Origin: Faucicola sp048551375
GTDB lineage: Bacteria > Pseudomonadota > Gammaproteobacteria > Pseudomonadales > Moraxellaceae
DNA length: 64,000 nucleotides
Reading direction: 5' to 3'
Assembly: GCF_048551375.1 (NCBI RefSeq)
Contig: NZ_JBLYZJ010000002.1
Coordinates: 124,001-188,000, forward strand
The notes beneath the pieces are model-generated. The model worked only from the letters and a program-made list of their open reading frames with translations. It had not been told where the DNA came from and searched no databases. This document shows, one piece after another, positions 15,982 to 25,124 of the stretch. A program made the translations under genes and the position numbers. Position 1 is the first letter of the stretch. The number at the start of each line of letters is the position of its first letter.

Positions 15982-17847
15982 ATGAAAGGTGATAAAGTGA
16001 CTGACACGAGTACCCCCAAAACCGCCCCTCAAACCACGATGCAACCCAATATGACGGGCGAAAATACCAGCCCAGATTCTGCTCCCAATTTTGACAAAAA
16101 AACCGAGCTTGCCAGTCAAGGTATGCCTGTGATGATGTCAGGCGGTGAGATGCTTGTGCAAGCCTTAATTGATGAAGGCGTTGAGTATATTTTTGGTTAT
16201 CCGGGTGGGGCAGTGCTTCATATTTATGATGCCCTATTTAAGCAAGACCAAATTGAACATATTTTGGTACGCCATGAGCAGGCGGCAGGACATATGGCGG
16301 ATGCGTATAGCCGTGTGACAGGTAAGACTGGCGTGGTGCTTGCCACATCAGGGCCAGGGGCGACTAACACCGTGACTGCCATTGCGACTGCCTTTATGGA
16401 CTCAATTCCAATGGTGGTGATTGCAGGGCAAGTACCTTCAAGCTTGATTGGTGATGATGCGTTCCAAGAGTGTGATATGGTTGGTGTATCTCGTCCGATT
16501 GTGAAGCACAGCTTTCAAGCTCGCCATGCCAGCGACATTCCGATGATTGTGCGAAAAGCCTTTTATATCGCAAGTTCTGGCAGACCTGGCCCTGTGGTGA
16601 TTGACATTCCCAAAGATGTCACCGCTCCTGCCGAAAAATTTCCTTATGTGTTCCCACAATCGGTCAATGTACGTTCTTATCAACCATCCACCAAAGGTCA
16701 TAGCGGTCAAATTCGTAAAGCCGTTGAAGTGTTGTTGTCTGCCAAACGCCCTGTATTGTACTCTGGCGGTGGCGTGATTAGCAGTAATGCCAGTGATGAA
16801 TTACGAGAATTGGCTCATTTACTAAATTTACCAGTCACCAATACTTTGATGGGGCTTGGGGCATTTGCAGGTTCTGACCGTCAATTTTTGGGTATGCTCG
16901 GTATGCACGGCACTTATGAAGCCAATTTGACCATGCACAATGCCGATGTGATTTTGGCGGTGGGGGCAAGGTTTGACGACCGTGTCACTAATAATGTACA
17001 AAAGTTTTGCCCAAACGCCAAAATTATCCATATTGACATTGATCCTGCGTCAATTTCAAAGACCATTAATTCGCATATTCCGATTGTGGGCGATGTCAAA
17101 AGTGTGCTGACTGATATGTTGGCGATGGTTAAAGAAACTGGTAAAAACCTTGACACGCAAGCGATTAATGATTGGTGGTCACAGATTAATGAATGGCGAA
17201 AACGTCATGGTTTACGCTACGACAAAGACGACAGCAATGGCATGAAGCCACAGCACGTTGTCGAAAAATTGTATGAATTGACCAATGGTAAAGCCATCAT
17301 CACTTCGGATGTCGGGCAACACCAAATGTTTGCCGCCCTGTATTACAAATATGACGAGCCACGTCAATGGCTGAACTCTGGCGGACTTGGCACGATGGGC
17401 GTTGGATTGCCGTATGCGATGGCGTGTAAACTTGCCAAGCCAGAGCGTGACGTGGTGTGTATCACAGGCGAAGGTTCGATTCAGATGAACATTCAAGAAT
17501 TATCGACCTGTTTACAATACAATTTGCCTGTTAAGATTTTAAACCTAAACAATGCCCAACTTGGCATGGTAAAACAATGGCAAGACATGATTTATGAAGG
17601 TCGTCATTCACATTCGTATATGGATTCGTTGCCTGATTTTGTCAAACTTGCCGAAGCCTACGGTCATGTTGGCATTCAAATCACAGACCCTGCCAAACTT
17701 GACGAGCAATTGGCGTATGCCTTATCGCTCAAGGATAAATTGGTGTTTATTGACGTGATTATTGACCGTAATGAACACGTTTATCCAATGCAAATTGCAG
17801 GACAGTCAATGCGTGATATGTGGTTAGCCAAAGGGGAACGTTCATAA
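15982..17847 (+). CDS. ilvB: Acetolactate synthase large (catalytic) subunit
   Basis: A thiamine-diphosphate enzyme condensing pyruvate with pyruvate or 2-oxobutyrate, the first common step of valine, leucine and isoleucine synthesis. The catalytic Glu is in RHEQAAGHMADAY, with TSGPGATN after it. The FAD-binding middle domain contains GARFDDRVT and the TPP/Mg motif is GEGSIQMNIQELST...LNLNN. The 621-residue product has a ~45-residue Thr/Pro/Asn-rich extension before the conserved core (MSGGEMLVQALIDEGVEYIFGYPGG). A GTG at 15997, preceded by AAAGG at good spacing, is an alternative start. First gene of ilvB-ilvH-(unknown)-ilvC. Confidence 0.96.
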   Translation: MKGDKVTDTSTPKTAPQTTMQPNMTGENTSPDSAPNFDKKTELASQGMPVMMSGGEMLVQALIDEGVEYIFGYPGGAVLHIYDALFKQDQIEHILVRHEQAAGHMADAYSRVTGKTGVVLATSGPGATNTVTAIATAFMDSIPMVVIAGQVPSSLIGDDAFQECDMVGVSRPIVKHSFQARHASDIPMIVRKAFYIASSGRPGPVVIDIPKDVTAPAEKFPYVFPQSVNVRSYQPSTKGHSGQIRKAVEVLLSAKRPVLYSGGGVISSNASDELRELAHLLNLPVTNTLMGLGAFAGSDRQFLGMLGMHGTYEANLTMHNADVILAVGARFDDRVTNNVQKFCPNAKIIHIDIDPASISKTINSHIPIVGDVKSVLTDMLAMVKETGKNLDTQAINDWWSQINEWRKRHGLRYDKDDSNGMKPQHVVEKLYELTNGKAIITSDVGQHQMFAALYYKYDEPRQWLNSGGLGTMGVGLPYAMACKLAKPERDVVCITGEGSIQMNIQELSTCLQYNLPVKILNLNNAQLGMVKQWQDMIYEGRHSHSYMDSLPDFVKLAEAYGHVGIQITDPAKLDEQLAYALSLKDKLVFIDVIIDRNEHVYPMQIAGQSMRDMWLAKGERS

Positions 17848-18338
17848 TGAAACATTTAATTTCAGTTTTAATGGAAAATGAAGCAGGTTCGCTTTCTCGT
17901 GTGGTGGGATTGTTTAGCCAACGTGGTTATAATATCGAAACGCTGAATGTCGCTCCCACAGACGACCCAACGCTATCACGCTTGACCTTGACGACAGATA
18001 CCGAACCGCATAAAATCGAGCAGATTACCAAACAATTGCATAAGTTAATTGAAGTGGTAAAAGTGACGACTTTATCGGACACGGTACATGTAGAGCGTGA
18101 GTTGATGTTGATAAAGGTGCGAGCCACAGCGACATTGCGTGAGGAAATCAAACGTACGGCGGATATTTTCCGAGCCAGTATCGTGGATGTCACCCCAAAT
18201 ATTTATACCATTCAGATTGTTGGTGATACGGCAAAATTGGATGGATTTGTTGAAGTAATGGGGCGTGAGCGTATTTTAGAAGTGGTGCGTTCGGGCGTGA
18301 TTGGGATTGCAAGGGGTGAAAAAACTTTAGCCGTTTAG
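17847..18338 (+). CDS. ilvH: Acetolactate synthase small (regulatory) subunit
   Basis: The 163-residue regulatory subunit that activates the catalytic subunit and confers valine feedback control. An ACT domain occupies residues ~3-78, starting HLISVLMENEAGSLSRVVGLFSQRGYNIETL, followed by the C-terminal ALS_ss domain ending GVIGIARGEKTLAV. The ATG overlaps the ilvB stop (TAATG) and is preceded by AGGGGAACG, so the two subunits are translationally coupled. Confidence 0.96.
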   Translation: MKHLISVLMENEAGSLSRVVGLFSQRGYNIETLNVAPTDDPTLSRLTLTTDTEPHKIEQITKQLHKLIEVVKVTTLSDTVHVERELMLIKVRATATLREEIKRTADIFRASIVDVTPNIYTIQIVGDTAKLDGFVEVMGRERILEVVRSGVIGIARGEKTLAV

Positions 18339-18346
18339 GAGAGAAA

Positions 18347-18748
18347 ATGTTTTATTTACATGAAGAAGCAGAGTATTTAGTTGGAACGGACACATGGCTT
18401 GCTTCAGATTCTCCAAGTTCAAGTTTTTCGATTGTATTTGAAGACGATGAAGAAACAGCTTATTTTTATGCACTAAATAGTGATAATAAAGAACAGCCCA
18501 TAGTGGACGCATTACACATTTATAATGTTTCAGATGTAACTGACAAAGATATTCCCAGTAAAGCCCAACTTTGTTGGCATGAGAATGGTTTGATAGGTTT
18601 GTTATTTATCAATGACTATCCGCACGTTATATATGATTTTGAAAAGAAAATTGGTTATAGTTGGAAAAATTTCCCTGAACCTGCTATTGGTAGTGAGTGG
18701 AAACATGAAACTTTAACCAATGAATTTGTTGAAAACTTAGCCAAGTAA
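18347..18748 (+). CDS. DUF2251-like small protein within the ilv operon
   Basis: A 133-residue acidic cytoplasmic protein. The segment IVFEDDEETAYFYALNSDNKEQPIVDALHIYNV and the later GLIGLLFINDYPHVIYDFEKK resemble DUF2251, a family of unknown function (recalled resemblance, not a database result). The ATG follows AGGAGAGAAA and lies 8 bp after the ilvH stop; ilvC starts 30 bp after its end, so it is certainly part of the transcript. Codon use is more AT-rich than the flanking ilv genes, suggesting later insertion into an older ilvH-ilvC junction. Confidence 0.8.
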   Translation: MFYLHEEAEYLVGTDTWLASDSPSSSFSIVFEDDEETAYFYALNSDNKEQPIVDALHIYNVSDVTDKDIPSKAQLCWHENGLIGLLFINDYPHVIYDFEKKIGYSWKNFPEPAIGSEWKHETLTNEFVENLAK

Positions 18749-18778
18749 ACAGTTTAATTAACCTAAAGGAACTTGAAA

Positions 18779-19801
18779 ATGAGCTTAAATATTTATTACG
18801 ACAAAGACGGTGATTTATCCATCATTCAAGGCAAAAAAGTCGCCATCATCGGCTACGGCTCACAAGGTCACGCCCACGCACTAAACCTAAAAGACAGTGG
18901 CGTAGATGTCACCGTTGGCTTACGCCAAGACTCAGCGTCATGGAAAAAAGCCGAAAACGCAGGCTTAAAAGTTGCAGAAACTGCCGAAGCCGTCAAAGGG
19001 GCAGACCTTGTTATGATTTTGACCCCAGACGAATTCCAAAAACAACTTTATAACGAAACCATTGAGCCAAATATCAAACAAGGTGCAACTCTTGCCTTTG
19101 CTCACGGTTTTGCCATTCATTACAACCAAGTTGTACCACGCAAAGACCTTGACGTGATTATGATTGCCCCTAAAGCCCCTGGTCATACCGTGCGTAACGA
19201 ATTTGTCCAAGGTGGCGGTATCCCTGACCTTATCGCTATTTACCAAGATGCATCTGGGCAAGCCAAACAAGTTGCCTTGTCTTACGCCATTGGCGTGGGT
19301 GGTGGTCGTTCAGGTATCATCGAAACTACCTTTAAAGACGAAACCGAAACTGACCTATTTGGTGAGCAAGCGGTATTATGTGGTGGTGCGGTTGAATTGG
19401 TTAAAATGGGCTTTGAAACCCTTGTTGAAGCAGGCTACGCCCCAGAAATGGCATACTTTGAGTGTTTACATGAGTTAAAATTGATTGTGGACTTGATGTA
19501 TCAAGGCGGTATCGCTGATATGAATTACTCCATTAGCAACAACGCCGAATACGGTGAGTACGTTACAGGGCTAGAAGTTATCAACGACCAATCACGCCAA
19601 GCCATGCGTAATGCGTTGAAACGTATCCAATCGGGTGAATATGCCAAAATGTTTATCTCTGAAGGTGCGATGAACTACCCATCAATGACTGCTCGCCGCC
19701 GTCAAACTGCCGAGCATGAAATCGAAAAAACTGGGGCAAAATTGCGTGGTATGATGCCTTGGATTACCGATAGCAAAATCATTGATAAAGATAAAAACTA
19801 G
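18779..19801 (+). CDS. ilvC: Ketol-acid reductoisomerase (class I)
   Basis: An NADPH- and Mg-dependent enzyme that isomerises and reduces acetolactate to dihydroxyisovalerate. The nucleotide-binding motif GYGSQGHAHALNL is at residues ~22-34. The conserved APKAPGHTVRNEF and the metal-ligand helices of the knotted C-terminal domain (DLFGEQAVLCGG, ECLHELKLIVDLMY) are present. Length (340) marks the short class I form. The ATG at 18779 is preceded by AAAGGAAC. It ends the operon, with a strong terminator after it. Confidence 0.98.
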   Translation: MSLNIYYDKDGDLSIIQGKKVAIIGYGSQGHAHALNLKDSGVDVTVGLRQDSASWKKAENAGLKVAETAEAVKGADLVMILTPDEFQKQLYNETIEPNIKQGATLAFAHGFAIHYNQVVPRKDLDVIMIAPKAPGHTVRNEFVQGGGIPDLIAIYQDASGQAKQVALSYAIGVGGGRSGIIETTFKDETETDLFGEQAVLCGGAVELVKMGFETLVEAGYAPEMAYFECLHELKLIVDLMYQGGIADMNYSISNNAEYGEYVTGLEVINDQSRQAMRNALKRIQSGEYAKMFISEGAMNYPSMTARRRQTAEHEIEKTGAKLRGMMPWITDSKIIDKDKN

Positions 19802-19835
19802 ACTGTTAAAGCTGTCTAATTTTTAACCAATTAAC

Positions 19836-19875
19836 ACCTTGCCTGTGTAAATTCTTACATGGGCAAGGTTTTTTA
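19836..19875 (+). terminator. ilv operon terminator
   Basis: ACCTTGCC and GGCAAGGT form a stem extended by TGTAA/TTACA, followed by a run of T. It begins 35 bp after the ilvC stop. Confidence 0.9.
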
Positions 19876-20401
19876 TTATACAATACGCCACTTTCTACCG
19901 CCCAATCTGAGAGCTATTTTGCAACTTTTTTTAGATTTTACGACCCTTGCTACCAGCCTAGGCTTACCTAGCCCATACACCCCAAGTTGGCAAGCCCTGT
20001 ATGTGGCAGGCACAGTCATTGTTGGCTTATTTATCAGTTATGAATCCTTACTGCTAAAACGCTACCAAGGCAAAATGCCTGACAGTAGTTTATTTCACTT
20101 TAGCTCAATGCTCGAAACTGTTTGGAGTATCGTATCAATCGCTGTGCTATATTTTGCCGATTTTTCGCCTTTATTTAAGGTCGTGCCTGTGGCATATATC
20201 CTATATAGTTTATTCGGTTGGCTATATGGTTTTTATTTACTCAAAGATACTGATATTGACATTGATGATATCGAAAACATCCAAATGCCGTCAAAGTATA
20301 TGGATTATAGTTTATCTTTTTCGATGGTTATTATTTTGACAAGCCTTAGTATTCTGACCAAAAGCTATTTATCAGGTGAGTTTCTACTAAAAATGTCTTA
20401 A
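19859..20401 (+). CDS. Hypothetical membrane protein (up to 180 aa)
   Basis: Unrecognised. The frame encodes about four hydrophobic helices (around residues 45-65, 83-102, 105-127 and 150-168) and an acidic cytosolic stretch (DTDIDIDDIENIQ), consistent with a small inner-membrane protein. The first ATG (19859) lies inside the ilvC terminator stem, so the true start is probably further in and is not resolved. No ribosome-binding site is evident. There are no flanking partners. Confidence 0.55.
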   Translation: MGKVFYYTIRHFLPPNLRAILQLFLDFTTLATSLGLPSPYTPSWQALYVAGTVIVGLFISYESLLLKRYQGKMPDSSLFHFSSMLETVWSIVSIAVLYFADFSPLFKVVPVAYILYSLFGWLYGFYLLKDTDIDIDDIENIQMPSKYMDYSLSFSMVIILTSLSILTKSYLSGEFLLKMS

Positions 20402-20498
20402 TGATTGCCTGTCAAATGGCGATAAATAGAAAATTTTAATCAAAAAGCGTATTTTTTAACAATATTTTAAAAAAAAAGTGAAAATAAACAATTTAGTA

Positions 20499-20528
20499 TT
20501 AGGTAATTTGGATTAACTAGGATATACT
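20499..20528 (+). promoter_or_regulatory. Candidate promoter of the cold-shock gene
   Basis: TTAGGT and TATACT (20523-20528) are spaced 18 bases apart, which would give a ~130-nt untranslated leader. Long leaders are usual for cspA-type mRNAs. Confidence 0.35.
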
Positions 20529-20529
20529 G

Positions 20530-20663
20530 TGATTATCAGCTAGCATGAACTTTACTAAAAAGCGTGACTTAGCTGAGGATTCATCTATGCAAGATAAGCT
20601 ATTACAACGATAGCTTCGGCTTGGATTGAAATAGTTTAAATTTTTAAAAAAGTAGGATTTTTT
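20530..20663 (+). promoter_or_regulatory. Long 5' leader of the cold-shock gene
   Basis: About 130 bases without an open frame precede the cold-shock gene, including a perfect AAGCTAT/ATAGCTT hairpin around 20595-20615 and a TAGGA ribosome-binding site. A temperature-responsive leader is expected from the CspA family; the fold here has not been tested. Confidence 0.4.
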
Positions 20664-20876
20664 ATGTCAGACAAAGTTACTGGTTCTGTAAAATGGTTCA
20701 ATGAAAGCAAAGGTTTTGGTTTTATCGCTCAAGACAATGGTGGTCAAGACGTATTTGCACATTACAGTGCAATTCAAGGCTCAGGTTTCAAAACCCTTAA
20801 AGAAGGTCAACGTGTGAGCTTCGTTCTAAGCCAAGGTCAAAAAGGCCCACAAGCAGAGCAAATCGAACCACAATAA
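20664..20876 (+). CDS. Cold-shock protein, CspA family
   Basis: A 70-residue single cold-shock domain (OB-fold) that binds single-stranded RNA/DNA and melts mRNA structure. RNP1 (KGFGFIAQD, about residues 16-24) and RNP2 (DVFAHYSAI, about 29-37) are intact, and the protein ends where the domain ends. It is monocistronic, with a long leader and a strong terminator. Which csp paralogue it is cannot be told. Confidence 0.96.
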   Translation: MSDKVTGSVKWFNESKGFGFIAQDNGGQDVFAHYSAIQGSGFKTLKEGQRVSFVLSQGQKGPQAEQIEPQ

Positions 20877-20922
20877 TAATAGACCTAATTCTATTATTTG
20901 AATATTATAGTACCGTATCGAG

Positions 20923-20948
20923 AAAGCAACCAAAGGTTGCTTTTTTTA
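20923..20948 (+). terminator. Cold-shock gene terminator
   Basis: GCAACC-AAA-GGTTGC followed by seven T, 47 bp after the stop codon. Confidence 0.93.
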
Positions 20949-20985
20949 TGGTAAAAATAAAATAATAGATAAAATTTGATAAATT

Positions 20986-21122
20986 TAGGACTTACGCAAA
21001 AGACACTGGATTCCTGCATTCGCAGGAATGACGAAATCTCTTAAATTTTCCGTCACCCCTGCGTAGGCAGGGGTCTAGCGTCTTTATTTTGCAAGATAAA
21101 TTTAAAATTTGCGTAAATACTA
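20986..21122. mobile_element. MITE-like element copy 2 (137 bp), TSD AAATT
   Basis: The left end is canonical TAGGACTTACGCAAA, the right end slightly decayed (TTTGCGTAAATACTA). It is flanked by AAATT on both sides. The two core hairpins are the same as in copy 1. It fills part of the 549-bp gap before etfB; the remainder (21123-21425) is AT-rich and presumably holds the etf promoter. Confidence 0.88.
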
Positions 21123-21425
21123 AAATTTTTTGGGTGAGTATCATTGACATCTTTTTATGGAAAAAATTATCTTACTTGAATGCAATTATTCGTTAAAAAA
21201 CTACCAAGTAGCGTTCAATTTATGCTATATTTCTAGCGAATGCTGATATTTTGCTAAAAAATCACCAAGCATGACCCACCGTTCACAACTTGTGATTGAT
21301 TTGTGTTAGGGATTATTTCACCATACCCATTCCCCAATGTATGGCTGATTAAGCCGACAGCATAGCAAGTTGTATGACAACAATTTAAGGGCTATTAATT
21401 CACTTAGATAACAAACGAGGAACGT

Positions 21426-22175
21426 ATGAAAGCATTAGTCGCTGTTAAACGTGTAGTAGACTATAACGTCAAGGTTCGTGTAAAAGCGGACAATACAGGC
21501 GTTGATTTGACCAATGTCAAAATGTCTGTGAACCCATTTGATGAAATCGCAGTCGAGGAAGCGGTTCGCCTACAAGAAGCAGGTGTGGTAAGCGAAATTG
21601 TTGTAGTTTCTATTGGTCCAAAAGAAGCTCAAGAACAAATCCGTGGTGCAATGGCATTGGGTGCTGACCGTGGTATTTTGGTCGAAACTAACGACACCGT
21701 GCGTCCATTACAAGTTGCCAAAATCCTAAAAAACATCGCCGAAGCCGAACAAGCTCAATTGATTATTTTGGGTAAACAAGCCATCGATGATGATAACAAC
21801 CAAACTGGTCAAATGCTATCTGCCTTGATGGGCGTGGGTCAAGCCACATTCGCCTCAAAAGTTGCTGTTGAAGGTGGTAATGTAAAAGTTGAGCGTGAAG
21901 TTGATGGTGGTTTACAAACCCTTGAATTGGCATTGCCAGCCGTAATTACGGCGGATTTGCGTTTGAACGAACCTCGTTATGCCAAATTACCAAACATTAT
22001 GAAAGCCAAGAAAAAGCCACTGGATGAGAAAAAACCAGAAGATTATGGCGTATCAACCGCTTCTAACATTCAAGTCGTTAAAGTCACGCCACCTGCTGAA
22101 CGTAAAGCAGGCGTAAAAGTCAAATCAGTTGATGAACTCATCGACAAACTAAAAAATGAAGCAAAAGTTATCTAA
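21426..22175 (+). CDS. etfB: Electron transfer flavoprotein beta subunit
   Basis: The AMP-binding subunit of ETF, which carries electrons from acyl-CoA and other dehydrogenases to ETF-ubiquinone oxidoreductase. The 249-residue length and motifs (MKALVAVKRVVDYNVKVRVK, MSVNPFDEIAVEEAVRL, the family signature around VEREVDGGLQTLELALPAVITADLRLNEPRY) are typical. GAGGAACGT precedes the ATG. It is followed after 55 bp by etfA. Confidence 0.97.
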   Translation: MKALVAVKRVVDYNVKVRVKADNTGVDLTNVKMSVNPFDEIAVEEAVRLQEAGVVSEIVVVSIGPKEAQEQIRGAMALGADRGILVETNDTVRPLQVAKILKNIAEAEQAQLIILGKQAIDDDNNQTGQMLSALMGVGQATFASKVAVEGGNVKVEREVDGGLQTLELALPAVITADLRLNEPRYAKLPNIMKAKKKPLDEKKPEDYGVSTASNIQVVKVTPPAERKAGVKVKSVDELIDKLKNEAKVI

Positions 22176-22230
22176 TGTGATATCTGCCGACATTTAACCG
22201 ATTTTGATAATAAACTTTAAGGAAATTCTC

Positions 22231-23160
22231 ATGGCAATTTTAGTATATGCAGAGCATGATAACAAAGAGTTAAAAAAAGCAACCCTAAACACTGTGACCG
22301 CTGCCAGCAAAATGGGTGGTGATGTGGTGGTATTGGTAGCAGGTAATGGCTGTGAAGCTGTGGCAGAGCAAGCCAGTAAAGTAGCAGGCGTTGCCAAAGT
22401 CCTATGTGCAAATAACCCAGCTTTTGAACACCAACTTGCCGAAAACGTGGCTGACCTTGTGGTATCATTGGCAGGCGATTATAGCCATATCGTTGCCCCA
22501 GCGACCAGCAATGGCAAAAACTTTATGCCTCGTGTAGCCGCCTTACTAGACGTAAATATGGTGACTGATATCACCGCTGTGGTTGATGCTGAAACCTTTG
22601 AGCGTCCTATTTATGCAGGTAATGCGATTGCGACCGTTAAAGACACCGAAAGCAAAAAAGTCATCACCGTGCGTGCGACAGCATTTGATACTGCTAGCGA
22701 AGGTGGTTCTGCCAGTGTTGAGCAAGTATCAGCAGGTCAAGACTTGGGCAAATCAAAATTTGTCAGCGAAGAATTGGCAAAATCTGACCGTCCAGAGTTG
22801 ACTGGGGCAGAAATTGTCGTGTCAGGTGGTCGTGCTTTGGCAAGCGGTGAAAACTTCACCAAATATATCGAGCCATTGGCAGATAAATTGGGTGCTGCGA
22901 TGGGTGCTTCTCGTGCTGCTGTGGATGCAGGCTACGTACCAAATGACCTACAAGTCGGTCAAACGGGTAAAATCGTTGCCCCAAATCTTTACATCGCTGC
23001 AGGTATCTCAGGTGCGATTCAGCATTTGGCAGGTATGAAAGATTCTAAAGTCATCGTAGCGATTAACAATGACCCAGAAGCACCAATTGCTCAAGTGGCA
23101 GATTACTTCCTAGAAGGTGATATCTTTACCGTATTGCCAGAATTAACTAGCAAGCTATAA
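22231..23160 (+). CDS. etfA: Electron transfer flavoprotein alpha subunit
   Basis: The FAD-binding subunit of ETF, 309 residues. The C-terminal FAD domain shows GASRAAVDAGYVPNDLQVGQTGK and LYIAAGISGAIQHLAGMKDSKVIVAIN, both hallmarks. I start at the ATG at 22231, preceded by AAGGAAATTCTC, rather than the ATT-rich upstream frame. It forms the etfBA operon; ETF dehydrogenase is not in the window. Beta-oxidation-type genes lie at 37-42 kb. Confidence 0.97.
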   Translation: MAILVYAEHDNKELKKATLNTVTAASKMGGDVVVLVAGNGCEAVAEQASKVAGVAKVLCANNPAFEHQLAENVADLVVSLAGDYSHIVAPATSNGKNFMPRVAALLDVNMVTDITAVVDAETFERPIYAGNAIATVKDTESKKVITVRATAFDTASEGGSASVEQVSAGQDLGKSKFVSEELAKSDRPELTGAEIVVSGGRALASGENFTKYIEPLADKLGAAMGASRAAVDAGYVPNDLQVGQTGKIVAPNLYIAAGISGAIQHLAGMKDSKVIVAINNDPEAPIAQVADYFLEGDIFTVLPELTSKL

Positions 23161-23162
23161 AT

Positions 23163-23257
23163 GATAGATAATTTAATTAGAAAAAAGAGTATGGTAACTG
23201 GGGGTATCCAATACGCCCCTATGAAATCTGTCTTTTTCTATGATTAAATTGCAATAA
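23163..23257. mobile_element. Correia-like repeat after etfA
   Basis: Left end 'atagataatttaattagaaa' and right end 'tttctatgattaaattgc' are inverse to one another, with a central 'gggggtatccaatacgcccc' hairpin. It lies between the etfA stop and the terminator. Confidence 0.6.
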
Positions 23258-23258
23258 G

Positions 23259-23286
23259 AACCTCACAATTTGTGGGGTTTTTTCAT
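23259..23286 (+). terminator. etfBA terminator
   Basis: CCTCACA and TGTGGGG form a stem, followed by six T. Confidence 0.85.
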
Positions 23287-23379
23287 GTTTATCCGCTATA
23301 AAATACCATTCAAATTGCCCAAGCGTTCTGCTATACTGTGACGACCTCTATTTTATAACTATCCATTTGAGAGAAAAAT

Positions 23380-24417
23380 ATGGCACTGATTTCCCTACGT
23401 CAATTACTTGACCACGCCGCCGAAAACAACTATGGCGTACCTGCTTTTAACGTTAATAACCTAGAACAAATGCGTGCTATTATGATGGCGGCGGATGAAA
23501 CCGACTCGCCTGTTATCGTACAAGCCTCAGCTGGGGCAAGAAAGTATGCAGGTTCGCCATTTTTGCGTCATTTGATTTTGGCGGCGGTGGAAGAATTCCC
23601 ACATATCCCAGTCGTCATGCACCAAGACCACGGCACAAGCCCTGCGGTGTGCCAACGCTCGATTCAGCTTGGTTTTAGCTCGGTGATGATGGACGGCTCA
23701 CTTAAAGAAGACGGTAAAACCCCTGCGGATTATGACTATAATGTGGCGGTCACTCGTGAAGTGGTGAAGTTTTCCCACGCTTGTGGCGTATCTGTCGAAG
23801 GTGAGATTGGCGTGTTGGGTAGCCTCGAAACAGGCATGGCAGGTGAAGAAGATGGCGTGGGTGCAGAAGGTGTGCTTGACCATTCACAACTGCTTACCAG
23901 TGCTGATGAAGCCGAACAGTTCGTGCGTGATACCAATGTCGATGCCCTTGCTATTGCAGTTGGCACAAGTCACGGTGCGTACAAGTTCACTCGTCCACCA
24001 ACCGATGATATCTTATCAATCGCTCGTATTAAAGAAATCCACGCTCGTATTCCAAATACTCATCTTGTCATGCACGGTTCGTCAAGCGTGCCACAAGAAT
24101 GGCTAAAAGTCATCAATGAATATGGCGGTAATATCGGCGAAACCTATGGTGTACCCGTTGAGCAAATCGTAGAAGCCATTAAGCATGGCGTACGTAAGGT
24201 GAATATTGATACCGATTTGCGTTTGGCGTCAACTGGGGCAGTCCGCAAATTTATGGCGGAAAATCCTGCCGAATTTGACCCTCGTAAATACCTCGCTAAA
24301 ACCGTGGATGCGATGAAAGCGGTGTGTGTTGAGCGTTATAATGCCTTTGGTACGTCAGGCAATGCCAGCAAAATCCGTCCAATCAGCCTAGAAAAAATGG
24401 TTGAGTATTATAAATAA
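23380..24417 (+). CDS. fba: Fructose-bisphosphate aldolase, class II (Calvin-cycle subtype)
   Basis: A zinc-dependent glycolytic/gluconeogenic aldolase that cleaves and condenses fructose-1,6-bisphosphate. Zinc and substrate motifs are visible: VVMHQDHGTSP, EGEIGVLG, LVMHGSSSVP and VRKVNIDTDLRLA. The 345-residue length and the GAEGVLDHSQLLTSADEAEQFV segment match the subtype annotated as Calvin-cycle type (Fba/CbbA), which is also common in non-autotrophs. It is monocistronic, with its own terminator. Confidence 0.96.
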   Translation: MALISLRQLLDHAAENNYGVPAFNVNNLEQMRAIMMAADETDSPVIVQASAGARKYAGSPFLRHLILAAVEEFPHIPVVMHQDHGTSPAVCQRSIQLGFSSVMMDGSLKEDGKTPADYDYNVAVTREVVKFSHACGVSVEGEIGVLGSLETGMAGEEDGVGAEGVLDHSQLLTSADEAEQFVRDTNVDALAIAVGTSHGAYKFTRPPTDDILSIARIKEIHARIPNTHLVMHGSSSVPQEWLKVINEYGGNIGETYGVPVEQIVEAIKHGVRKVNIDTDLRLASTGAVRKFMAENPAEFDPRKYLAKTVDAMKAVCVERYNAFGTSGNASKIRPISLEKMVEYYK

Positions 24418-24437
24418 TTATTTTTAGATTTTTGATG

Positions 24438-24467
24438 AAAATAGGGGCTTTATGCCTCTATTTTTTT
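24438..24467 (+). terminator. fba terminator
   Basis: AAATAGGGGC and GCCTCTATTT form a stem with a TTTAT loop and a T-run, 20 bp after the fba stop. Confidence 0.88.
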
Positions 24468-24488
24468 CACACCAAATAAGGATTAACC

Positions 24489-25124
24489 ATGATAGGACAA
24501 ATTCACGGCACAGTTGCTCATCTACTTGCACCTACCGCCATCATTATGACCACAAGCGGTGTTGGCTATGAAATTGAACTACCGCTGAACGCCTTTTGCC
24601 AACTGCAACTGAATCAACCAACCACATTATGGACACAGCTTATCGTCCGTGAAGATGCTCATTTGCTATTTGGCTTTTTAAGTCACCAAGAGCGAGAGCT
24701 ATTCCGCCAACTGCTTAAAGTCAATGGTGTGGGGGCAAAAATGGCACTTGCAATGATGTCAACGTTAACCCTTAACGAACTCAAACGCCATGTCATCAAT
24801 GGTGATGAAAATGCCCTGACACGTATTCCAGGGGTGGGTAAAAAGACCGCCCAACGCCTCATTGTGGAATTGGCGGATAAGCTTAAAGATTTAGGGGGTT
24901 CAGCCGACACGCTGATAAATGAAGGGCAGAGTAGCCTTACCATGCCGACCGATAGCAGTAATGAGGTGGTAGTAATTGCAGAAGTGGAGGCAGGATTAAT
25001 GGCATTGGGCTATCGTGATAAAGAAGCTCAAAGTGCGATTAAGATTGCCAAAAATAATCTAGGCAATGAGGTGCTTACCACGCAAAACTTGTTAAAACTG
25101 GCATTGAAAAGTTTAGCGATTTGA
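24489..25124 (+). CDS. ruvA: Holliday junction branch migration protein RuvA
   Basis: RuvA binds Holliday junctions as a tetramer and loads the RuvB helicase. The N-terminal OB domain (MIGQIHGTVAHL...GVGYEIELP) is followed by two helix-hairpin-helix motifs (LLKVNGVGAKMALAMMS and LTRIPGVGKKTAQRLIVELADKL), a flexible linker and domain III that contacts RuvB (VEAGLMALGYRDKEAQSAI). Length (211) is normal. RuvB is not downstream here, unlike in many gammaproteobacteria. Confidence 0.97.
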   Translation: MIGQIHGTVAHLLAPTAIIMTTSGVGYEIELPLNAFCQLQLNQPTTLWTQLIVREDAHLLFGFLSHQERELFRQLLKVNGVGAKMALAMMSTLTLNELKRHVINGDENALTRIPGVGKKTAQRLIVELADKLKDLGGSADTLINEGQSSLTMPTDSSNEVVVIAEVEAGLMALGYRDKEAQSAIKIAKNNLGNEVLTTQNLLKLALKSLAI

